Below, in pieces: positions 57,550 to 64,000 of a stretch of 64,000 bases of DNA (position 1 is its first letter; the number at the start of each line of letters is the position of its first letter). The position numbers and the translations under genes are program-made. The notes under the pieces were generated by a model. It was not told the origin of the DNA and made no database searches. It was given only the letters and a program-made list of their open reading frames with translations. Source of the stretch: a bacterium (GTDB lineage: Bacteria; Bacillota; Bacilli; Lactobacillales; Streptococcaceae); contig CAJNBW010000001.1 in assembly GCA_905221105.1 (NCBI GenBank), positions 124,001 to 188,000 of the forward strand, written 5' to 3'.

Positions 57550-59325
57550 TTATTTAATTACGCGTGATTGCAAACCTTCTTCTTCCAAGAAGAGACGGAA
57601 TGGTACGAGTTCTTCTGCTTCGTATTTTTCCTTGAAGGCTTTGATAGCTTCTTCTGAGTGAAGTTTTGGATCCAATTCAAGTACTTCTACTGGAAGTGGA
57701 CGGTGTTGACTGATGCGAGCATCGATAACAACAGTTTTACCTTCTTTGTTCAATTTAACAGCTTCTGCAACAACTGCATCGATGTCTTCAATACGGTCAA
57801 CTGTAAATCCAACAGCTCCTTGAGCTTCAGCGATTTTCGCATAGTCAGCATTAGGGAAGTCACAACCAAACAAGTGTTTGTTTGTGTCTTCGTATTTGTC
57901 CTTGATGAAGGCATATTTACCATTTGAGAAGACAACGTTGATAACTGGAAGGTCGTATTGAACGTTTGTGATAACGTCTGGGTAGCACATGTTGAATGCA
58001 CCGTCACCCATGATGTTCCATACTTGGCGATCTGGATTGTCTTTCTTAGCAGCGATACCACCAGGAAGGGCAATACCCATTGTCGCAAAGAGTGGAGATG
58101 TACGCCACATGTTCTTAGGTGTCATGTGAAGGTGACGAGTAGATGTTTGAGTAGTGTCACCTACGTCAATTGAATAGATAGCGTCTTGATCAGCATGTTT
58201 GTTGATTGCATTGTAAACTTGATACAATTGCAATTCACCCTCAGTTTTACCTTCGAGTTTGTTCATGTAATCACGCCAGTTTTGGTTATTCTTAACGTTT
58301 GCACGCCACCATGGAGTAGATTCAACTGGATTCACTTTGTCAAGGATTGCTTTCGCTGCTTGACCTGCATCACCGAGGATTGAAGCGTCAAGGGCATGAC
58401 GTTTACCAAGTTTGTAAGGGTCGATATCGACTTGGATGAATTTTTCAGTGTTCTTGAATGCTTCGTAAACTTCAGCAAATGGGAAGTTTGAACCAAGGAA
58501 AAGAACTGTGTCTGCTTCAAAGACCACTTCGTTGGCTGGTTTCCAACCAACACGGTAAGCAGAACCTGTCAAACCTTCATAGTTCCATTCGAAAGCTTCA
58601 AAGTTTTTACCAGTTGTGATGATTGGTGCTTTGATTTTACGTGACAATTCAGTGATCACTTCACCAGCTTTAACACCACCGTAACCAGCATAGATAACTG
58701 GGCGTTCAGCATTGTTCAAGATTTCAACAGCTTTGTCGATTTCAGCTTCGTTCAAAGCAGGAGCGATGAATGAACGTTCGTATGAACCTGAACCGTAGTA
58801 TGAGTTTTCGTCGATTTCTTGGAAACCGAAGTTTACTGGAATTTCAACAACAGCTGGACCTTTTTTAGAAACTGCAGCACGGCAAGCTTCGTCGATTACT
58901 TTTGGTAATTGCTCAGCGTAAGCTACACGTTTGTTGTATACAGCGATACCGTTGTACATTGGGTTTTGGTTCAATTCTTGGAAAGCATCCATGTTGAGTT
59001 CGTTAACTGGACGTGATCCAAGGATTGCTAGGAATGGAGTGTTATCCATAGCTGCATCGTAAACACCGTTAATCAAGTGAGTCGCACCTGGACCACCTGA
59101 ACCAACTGCAACTCCGATTGAGCCGCCGAATTTAGCTTGCATAACCGCTGCAAGAGCACCTGTTTCTTCGTGGCGAACTTGCAAGAAGCGGATGTCTTTG
59201 TCTTCAGCCAAAGCGTCCATCAATGAGCTGAGTGTTCCTGATGGGATACCGTAGATTGTGTCTACGCCCCATGTTTTCAATACATTAAGCATTGCTGCAG
59301 ATGCAGTAATTTTCCCTTGAGTCAT
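57550..59325 (-). CDS. spxB: Pyruvate oxidase
   Basis: Converts pyruvate, phosphate and O2 to acetyl phosphate, CO2 and H2O2, the main peroxide source in mitis-group streptococci. 591 residues with the three thiamine-enzyme domains: N-terminal pyrimidine-binding ([10 protein letters not shown] with the cofactor glutamate), FAD-binding middle domain, and C-terminal diphosphate-binding [15 protein letters not shown]. Length matches pneumococcal SpxB. An AGGAGAG site precedes the ATG. Two cre-like palindromes upstream suggest carbon-source control. Confidence 0.97.
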   Translation of the reverse strand: MTQGKITASAAMLNVLKTWGVDTIYGIPSGTLSSLMDALAEDKDIRFLQVRHEETGALAAVMQAKFGGSIGVAVGSGGPGATHLINGVYDAAMDNTPFLAILGSRPVNELNMDAFQELNQNPMYNGIAVYNKRVAYAEQLPKVIDEACRAAVSKKGPAVVEIPVNFGFQEIDENSYYGSGSYERSFIAPALNEAEIDKAVEILNNAERPVIYAGYGGVKAGEVITELSRKIKAPIITTGKNFEAFEWNYEGLTGSAYRVGWKPANEVVFEADTVLFLGSNFPFAEVYEAFKNTEKFIQVDIDPYKLGKRHALDASILGDAGQAAKAILDKVNPVESTPWWRANVKNNQNWRDYMNKLEGKTEGELQLYQVYNAINKHADQDAIYSIDVGDTTQTSTRHLHMTPKNMWRTSPLFATMGIALPGGIAAKKDNPDRQVWNIMGDGAFNMCYPDVITNVQYDLPVINVVFSNGKYAFIKDKYEDTNKHLFGCDFPNADYAKIAEAQGAVGFTVDRIEDIDAVVAEAVKLNKEGKTVVIDARISQHRPLPVEVLELDPKLHSEEAIKAFKEKYEAEELVPFRLFLEEEGLQSRVIK

Positions 59326-59383
59326 AATGATAACTCTCCTTCAAATATTTTTAAATCTACTAAAAAAGGTTTCATATAGTTTT

Positions 59384-59499
59384 TGAAAACGTTTCAGTAA
59401 ATTTTTACACTACTAATTTATCACATTTATTTTGACTTTACTAAGAATCTGCTCAGAAGATTTCATTCTCTATTGCAGTACAGTTTGAAAACGTTTTTA
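59384..59499 (-). promoter_or_regulatory. cre-like sites upstream of spxB
   Basis: TGAAAACGTTTCA (59384-59396), a 13-bp palindrome one base shorter than a standard cre, and TGAAAACGTTTTTA (59486-59499), with one mismatch to cre. CcpA is the expected binder. Confidence 0.45.
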
Positions 59500-59514
59500 G
59501 TCTCTGTTTTATAA

Positions 59515-59541
59515 TAAAAAGCGAGCAAGCCCGCTTTTAAT
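59515..59541 (-). terminator. copA terminator
   Basis: AAGCGGG/CTCGCTT stem followed by TTTTTATT on the minus strand; it overlaps the last codons of copA. Confidence 0.75.
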
Positions 59542-61780
59542 CTATTTTACTAAAGTTTAGTAAGAGTGAGCTGGTCAGAACAGACACAGAACTAAAGGCC
59601 ATGGCTAGACCTGCCAGTTCTGGGTTGAGGGCCAATCCAACACCTGAAAAGACTCCTGCTGCAATCGGAATTCCGACGACGTTGTAGATAAAGGCCCAGA
59701 AAAGATTGAGCAGAATTCGATTAAAGGTTTTCTTACTCATGTCAAAGGCACGAACCACTCCTAGGAGGTTATTAGTTGTCAACACCAAATCTGCTGACTC
59801 GATGGCAATATCTGTTCCAGCTCCCATAGCAATCCCCACATCTGCTACACTAAGGGCAGGAGCATCATTGATACCGTCCCCAACAAAGGCTACTTTTCCA
59901 GTCGCTTGTAGTTTATGGATTTCATGGGCTTTTTCTTCTGGTAAGACACCTGCAATGACCTCTTCGATTCCGATCTGATCGGCAATAGCACGCGCCACAC
60001 CTTCATTGTCTCCTGTCAGCATGACTGTTTTAAGACCTCGTTTTTTCAACTGACTGATGGCAAGCTTAGCATTTTCCTTAGGAATATCTTGCAGGGCAAG
60101 CAAGCCTTTAATTTCATTGTCCACAGCCAAGAAAACAACTGTCTTAGCTTCTTTTTCCAGTTCTTCTAGTTTTTCTTGATAAGTGCTAGAAATGGTCATG
60201 CCATCCAGCATTTTAGCATTTCCAAGCAAAACTTGTTTTCCATTGATTTGCCCTGAGACACCTTTTCCGTGCAAGGCTTGGAAATTTTCAACAGTGTGAA
60301 ACTCAAGTCCAGCTTCACTCGCTCGTTTCACAACGGCTTCAGCCAGTGGGTGTTGAGAAGCTTCTTCCAAGGAAGCTGCAAATCCAAGCACTTCTACTTC
60401 GTCGCCGATGATATCTGTGACCACAGGTTTCCCTTCCGTCAAAGTTCCTGTCTTATCAAAAACAATAGTTTGGACTTTCTGGATTTCCTGTAGAACCGTT
60501 CCATTTTTGAGGAGAACTCCCATCTTGGCACTGCGTCCTGTCCCTACCATAAGGGCTGTCGGTGTTGCAAGTCCCAAGGCACAAGGGCAGGCAATAATCA
60601 GAACTGCTACTCCATAGAGAAGCGAAGACACAAAGCTCGCTCCAAGCACGACGACACTATCCCTGAGCAAGACGAACCAAACCCAAAAGGTCACAATCCC
60701 TAAAATGACAACTGCTGGAACAAAAATCCCTGAAATTTTATCCGTCAAGTCCTGAATCGGCGCACGACTTGTCTGAGCTTTCTTCACAAAATCCACAATC
60801 TGAGCCAAAACAGTCTCTGAACCAACTTTTTCTGCTCTAAAAACAAGGGTTCCACTATTATTGATGGTTGAACCAATGACGGTATCTCCAACTGTCTTGT
60901 CCACAGGCAGACTCTCACCTGTCACCATAGATTCATCAATACTAGAGATACCTTCTACTACGACACCATCAACCGCAATCTTTTCACCGGGACGCACTCG
61001 AATCAGGTCACCTACCTTGACTTGCTCCAAAGGGACTTGAACATAGTTATCCTCACGCAAGACTTCTGCAGTTTTAGCCTGCAAATCCAGTAATTTCTCC
61101 ACAGCTTGGGAAGTATTTTTCCGCATTTTCTCCTCAAAAACGGCTCCCATAAGAACGAAGAAGAAGATAAATGCAGCACTTTCAAAATAGACAGGAAGAC
61201 CGGAAAATAGGGCAACGAGGCTATAGAAATAAGCTACTAGAGTTCCCAGCGCCACCAAGGTATCCATGTTGGCATTGTGCTTTTTAAAGCTAGCCCAAGC
61301 ACTTTGGATATAAGGACCACCTGCTACTAGCATAATCGGTGTTGTGGCTAAAAAGGTTCCCCAACGCAGGACTTGGTGACTAATGCTACCTGTCGACATC
61401 CCAATCATGAGAATCACAAGAGGCACAGTAAAGATACTAGTAATCCAAAAACGCTGTAAAAGTGATAGAGATTTTCGAGTCTTCTCAACTACGGTATAAC
61501 TCCCCTTTTGCATCTTCATGCCACAAGAAAATTCATGTTGACCTAATTCTTGAGGTGTAAAACGAATGACTTTCTCCTCATCTACGCCGATTGGTTCCAA
61601 GATGCCTTCTTCTTCAAACAGAATTTCCTTATAACAGTTTGAAGGTGTCACACGGTGAAAGGTGATCTCAGCTGGAATCCCTTTTTGAAGCTGGATATGG
61701 GCTGGATGGTAGCCTTTGTCTGCCGTGATACGGATTTTTTGAACACCATTTTCAAGATTTGCTTTTATAATTTCAGTCAT
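59537..61780 (-). CDS. copA: Copper-exporting P1B-type ATPase with cupredoxin-like N-terminus
   Basis: Pumps Cu(I) out of the cell. 747 residues. In place of the usual CxxC metal domain the first about 105 residues form a cupredoxin-like domain similar to CupA (TPSNCYKEI and [11 protein letters not shown] ligands). Then come the transmembrane helices with the metal site CPC ([15 protein letters not shown]), the actuator TGES, the phosphorylation [11 protein letters not shown], and [10 protein letters not shown]. It is last in copY-cupA-copA, 9 nt after cupA. Confidence 0.96.
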   Translation of the reverse strand: MTEIIKANLENGVQKIRITADKGYHPAHIQLQKGIPAEITFHRVTPSNCYKEILFEEEGILEPIGVDEEKVIRFTPQELGQHEFSCGMKMQKGSYTVVEKTRKSLSLLQRFWITSIFTVPLVILMIGMSTGSISHQVLRWGTFLATTPIMLVAGGPYIQSAWASFKKHNANMDTLVALGTLVAYFYSLVALFSGLPVYFESAAFIFFFVLMGAVFEEKMRKNTSQAVEKLLDLQAKTAEVLREDNYVQVPLEQVKVGDLIRVRPGEKIAVDGVVVEGISSIDESMVTGESLPVDKTVGDTVIGSTINNSGTLVFRAEKVGSETVLAQIVDFVKKAQTSRAPIQDLTDKISGIFVPAVVILGIVTFWVWFVLLRDSVVVLGASFVSSLLYGVAVLIIACPCALGLATPTALMVGTGRSAKMGVLLKNGTVLQEIQKVQTIVFDKTGTLTEGKPVVTDIIGDEVEVLGFAASLEEASQHPLAEAVVKRASEAGLEFHTVENFQALHGKGVSGQINGKQVLLGNAKMLDGMTISSTYQEKLEELEKEAKTVVFLAVDNEIKGLLALQDIPKENAKLAISQLKKRGLKTVMLTGDNEGVARAIADQIGIEEVIAGVLPEEKAHEIHKLQATGKVAFVGDGINDAPALSVADVGIAMGAGTDIAIESADLVLTTNNLLGVVRAFDMSKKTFNRILLNLFWAFIYNVVGIPIAAGVFSGVGLALNPELAGLAMAFSSVSVLTSSLLLNFSKID

Positions 61781-61789
61781 ATCATTCTC

Positions 61790-62161
61790 CTATTCTACAA
61801 TCATCTTGCCGTGCATCATATTCATGCCACAAGAGAAGCCATACTCTCCAGCCTGCTCAGGCGTGATTTCCACTACATACTCTTCGCCCATAGGCAGGTC
61901 CGCATGTACACCAAAATCTGGAAAAACAATTTGGTCCAGACAGGGTGAAGGGTCCTTACGGTCAAAGACAATGCGGGCTGGCACTGATTTCTTGAGGATA
62001 ATCAACTCAGGCGTATAGCCCCCCATGACCTCCACTCGAATCTCTTGGTAGCCCTTTTTTTGCTGGGCCTTTTGTCCAGATTGTTCAGGCTTTTTGAAAA
62101 ACCAAAACAAGATAAACGCGATAAGGGCAATACAAATAATGGTTACAATACTATTTAACAT
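61790..62161 (-). CDS. cupA: Membrane-anchored copper chaperone CupA
   Basis: 123 residues. One N-terminal transmembrane helix (about 3-22) is followed by a linker and a cupredoxin-like domain with Cu(I) ligands in DPSPCLDQIV and SCGMNMMHGKM. It hands Cu(I) to CopA, as shown for S. pneumoniae CupA; its soluble domain is clearly related to the first 100 residues of CopA. It lies 10 nt after copY and 9 nt before copA. Confidence 0.95.
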   Translation of the reverse strand: MLNSIVTIICIALIAFILFWFFKKPEQSGQKAQQKKGYQEIRVEVMGGYTPELIILKKSVPARIVFDRKDPSPCLDQIVFPDFGVHADLPMGEEYVVEITPEQAGEYGFSCGMNMMHGKMIVE

Positions 62162-62171
62162 GACGTCTCCT

Positions 62172-62567
62172 TTACATACAATTACATTTTACTTCTGTTA
62201 CAGCGCTTGATTTCTTCTCAGAAATCACAGCTTCCAAGTCTTCCAAGTCAGCCTGAGTAAAATCACATTCAGCAATCAAATCAGCCAACAAGTTCTTAAT
62301 CCTACGGGAACAAACCTTGTCCTTGATATCTTGGACAAGTAAATCCCGACTTTGGTCCAAAGTTAAAAGGGCTGAATAGACAAAGAACTTGCCTTCTTTT
62401 TTCCTTGTCAGACACTCTTTCTCAACCAAACGAGCCAAAAGAGTTTGAATGGTCGACTTGGACCAGTCGAACCGCTCTGCCAGAACCCTGATCAAATCCG
62501 TACTAGTCTGTTCCCCCTGCATCCAAATAATCTTCATGACCTGCCATTCTGCATCTGAAATCTGCAT
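62172..62567 (-). CDS. copY: Copper-responsive repressor CopY
   Basis: 131-residue BlaI/MecI-type winged-helix repressor (about 1-75, ISDAEWQVMKIIW), with a helical dimerisation tail ending in a CNC motif (C128, C130). C52 is also present. Those three cysteines are the ones I recall as the bridging Cu/Zn ligands of S. pneumoniae CopY; unlike the enterococcal type, there is only one CxC. ATG 62567 with TGGAGGTG is the start; the open frame to 62597 lies over an operator. Confidence 0.95.
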   Translation of the reverse strand: MQISDAEWQVMKIIWMQGEQTSTDLIRVLAERFDWSKSTIQTLLARLVEKECLTRKKEGKFFVYSALLTLDQSRDLLVQDIKDKVCSRRIKNLLADLIAECDFTQADLEDLEAVISEKKSSAVTEVKCNCM

Positions 62568-62585
62568 CAGCACACCTCCAAAATC

Positions 62586-62637
62586 TACATTTGTCAATTA
62601 CAATTATCAGTATACTCTCAAAATCTACATTTGTCAA
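62586..62637 (-). promoter_or_regulatory. cop operon promoter with two CopY operators
   Basis: TTGACA -35 (62632-62637), a 17-nt spacer and TATACT -10 (62609-62614). Two identical cop boxes GACAAATGTA (62595-62586 and 62635-62626), matching KACANNYGTA, lie 40 bp apart inside longer direct repeats (about 22 bp). One overlaps the -35 region, the other the likely start of transcription. Confidence 0.92.
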
Positions 62638-62689
62638 TTATAAAATTTCGAATCTTTCTCTTTTTTAAAATCTTTATTTCAAAAGTATT

Positions 62690-62848
62690 TATACTCAATG
62701 AAAATCAAAAAGCAAACTAGGAAGCTAGCCGCAGGTTGCTCAAAGCACTGCTTTGAGGTTGTAGATAGAACTGACGAAGTCAGTTCAAAACACTGTTTTG
62801 AGGTTGCAGATAGAGCTGACGTGGTTTGAAGAGATTTTCGAAGAGTAT
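62690..62848 (-). repeat. BOX element between the cop operon and lctO
   Basis: Starts ATACTCAATGAAAATC and ends TTTCGAAGAGTATT; contains CTCAAAGCACTGCTTTGAG and CAAAACACTGTTTTGAGG, that is one full and one joined boxB. It fills most of the 329-bp copY-lctO spacer; nothing else is seen there apart from the lctO terminator and the cop promoter. Confidence 0.9.
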
Positions 62849-62863
62849 TAAAACACAAACAAA

Positions 62864-62892
62864 AACCTCCACATCAAGTGGAGGCAATCTGT
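62864..62892 (-). terminator. lctO terminator
   Basis: GCCTCCACTTGATGTGGAGG hairpin followed by a TTTTTG tract on the minus strand. Confidence 0.8.
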
Positions 62893-62896
62893 TTTA

Positions 62897-64000
62897 TCAA
62901 TACAATTTTAAGTCACGAGGGTCAACTGGGAAGGTTGGGTTGTATGGGTTGTGACGGAGTTTGAAGTGTTTAACATCTTCAATAGTCTGAGTTCCAGATA
63001 ATTGCATGACTGTCTTCAATTCTGCATTCAAGTGTTCAAAGACTTGACGTACACCGACACTACCACCGAGAGCCAAACCATAGATAACAGGGCGACCAAT
63101 AGCTACCAAGTCTGCTCCTGATGCCAGGGCTTTAAAGACGTGTTGACCACGACGAATACCAGAGTCAAAGACGATTGGCACACGTTTGTCAACTGCTTCT
63201 GCCACTTCTTGAAGTGAGTCAAAGGCAGCTGGTCCACCGTCGATTTGGCGACCACCGTGGTTGGTTACCCAGATACCAGAGGCACCTGCAGCAAGCGAAC
63301 GTTCAACGTCCTCACGGCATTGTGGTCCCTTGACATACACAGGAAGTCCTGAGTATTCAGCGATAAATTCTACATCGCGTGGAGACAAGCGTTGTTTAGC
63401 TGATTTGTAAACAAAGTCCATTGATTTACCAGCACCTTCTGGCAGGTATTCTTCAACAATCGGCATGCCAACTGGGAAGACAAAACCATTACGCTTATCA
63501 ACCTCACGATTGCCTCCTACAGTTGCATCTGCTGTCAAGACAATCGCTTTATAGCCTTCAGCCTTCACACGGTCCATGATATGACGGTTAATGCCATCAT
63601 CTTTACTAAAGTAAAATTGGAACCAATGAGGTGTCCCTTGAAGGGCTTCCGTAATTTCTGGAAGGTCTACAGTAGAGTAAGAGCTGGTTGTATAAAGAGA
63701 CCCAAACTCATGCACACCACGCGCAGTAGCCACTTCACCCTGTTCATTTGCCAATTTATGAGCCGCAACAGGCGCCATAATGATTGGTGAAGACAATTTT
63801 TCACCTGCAAATTCAATCTCTGTACTTGGATTTTCTACATTGCAAAGCGTATGCGGAACGATGAGTTTGTGGTTAAAGGCACGAATATTCTCACGTAAAG
63901 TGAAAGTATCTTCCGCCCCACTAGCGATATAGCCAAATGCTGCTTTAGGAATAACTTGTTGCGCCATTGGCTCCAAATCATAGGTATTGATGAAATCTAC
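62897..64000 (-). CDS. lctO: L-lactate oxidase (N-terminus outside window)
   Basis: FMN enzyme that oxidises lactate to pyruvate with O2 and releases H2O2. The frame is open to the right edge (VDFINTYDLEPMAQ), so at least 367 residues are present and a few N-terminal ones are missing; an apparent start at 63976 is only an internal TTG. Motifs: TADATVGGNREVDKRNG, the catalytic NHGGRQIDGG histidine-arginine pair, and FDSGIRRGQHVFKALASGADLVAIGRP binding the FMN phosphate. With SpxB it forms the lactate-pyruvate-acetyl phosphate peroxide route. Confidence 0.94.
   Translation of the reverse strand, partial: VDFINTYDLEPMAQQVIPKAAFGYIASGAEDTFTLRENIRAFNHKLIVPHTLCNVENPSTEIEFAGEKLSSPIIMAPVAAHKLANEQGEVATARGVHEFGSLYTTSSYSTVDLPEITEALQGTPHWFQFYFSKDDGINRHIMDRVKAEGYKAIVLTADATVGGNREVDKRNGFVFPVGMPIVEEYLPEGAGKSMDFVYKSAKQRLSPRDVEFIAEYSGLPVYVKGPQCREDVERSLAAGASGIWVTNHGGRQIDGGPAAFDSLQEVAEAVDKRVPIVFDSGIRRGQHVFKALASGADLVAIGRPVIYGLALGGSVGVRQVFEHLNAELKTVMQLSGTQTIEDVKHFKLRHNPYNPTFPVDPRDLKLY

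Noticed and set aside
62568..62597. Ten-residue extension of CopY
   Set aside because: It would place the start codon inside a CopY operator; the MQISDAEW start with GGAGG is standard.

Overview
The window is low-GC Firmicute chromosome and almost certainly comes from a streptococcus of the mitis group (Streptococcus pneumoniae, S. mitis or a close relative). The evidence is four BOX repeat elements, a tmRNA whose tag reads AKNNTSYALAA, an S. pneumoniae-type cop operon, spxB, lctO, pgdA and nox. From memory and unverified, three blocks are each collinear with pneumococcal chromosome segments (fruRBA-ftsK; SGNH hydrolase to pgdA; metK to lctO). I recall these blocks being apart in S. pneumoniae TIGR4, so a non-pneumococcal mitis-group strain is likely. 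I see no transposase, phage gene or CRISPR array; this is core genome with small repeats.

Layout. 0-7.6 kb: a partial cysteine desulfurase, a small anchored protein, the ftsK/spoIIIE DNA translocase and the fruR-fruB-fruA fructose operon. 7.6-8.2 kb: tRNA-Ser(GGA) and tmRNA. 8.3-20 kb: SGNH hydrolase, HAD phosphatase, CapA-like protein, def, rlmB, trxB, an amino-acid ABC pair, ArsC/Spx-like protein, ogt, GNAT, DUF1836, hemolysin III and pdxST. 20-25 kb: a flavin/redox block of nox, apbE and two FMN reductases, the second with a tail carrying two ApbE-type flavinylation motifs. 25-31 kb: DUF896, glyS, glyQ under a glycine T-box, an aldo/keto reductase and pgdA. 31-40 kb: metK with a probable S-MK riboswitch, a DEAD-box helicase, an EEP nuclease, ptsG, ftsEX and prfB with its programmed frameshift. 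40-46 kb: a CBS-ACT protein, a hairpin-repeat array and livJHMGF. 46-54 kb: ylbG, clpP, upp, a comEB-like deaminase, TetR, DegV, a BaiN-like flavoprotein, DUF1697, MerR-TipAS and an NSS transporter. 54-64 kb: manA, a 6-phospho-beta-glucosidase, a small membrane protein, a VOC protein, spxB, copY-cupA-copA and partial lctO.

How the genes fit together. Much of the window serves a fermentative, catalase-less lifestyle. Sugar enters through PTS systems (FruA, PtsG, and a transporter elsewhere feeding the 6-phospho-beta-glucosidase). Oxygen is handled by Nox, SpxB and LctO, the last two making peroxide, with TrxB and copper efflux for redox and metal stress. Branched-chain amino acid uptake carries a good CodY box, clpP a perfect CtsR box, nox a perfect cre site, and the cop operon two CopY operators.

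The most interesting items are the ApbE/FMN-reductase module with its candidate doubly flavinylated tail, a 55-bp repeat array downstream of livF whose hairpin stems covary between units, a duplicated glyQ start region that makes a 25-codon upstream ORF, and four promoters whose geometry predicts leaderless mRNAs.
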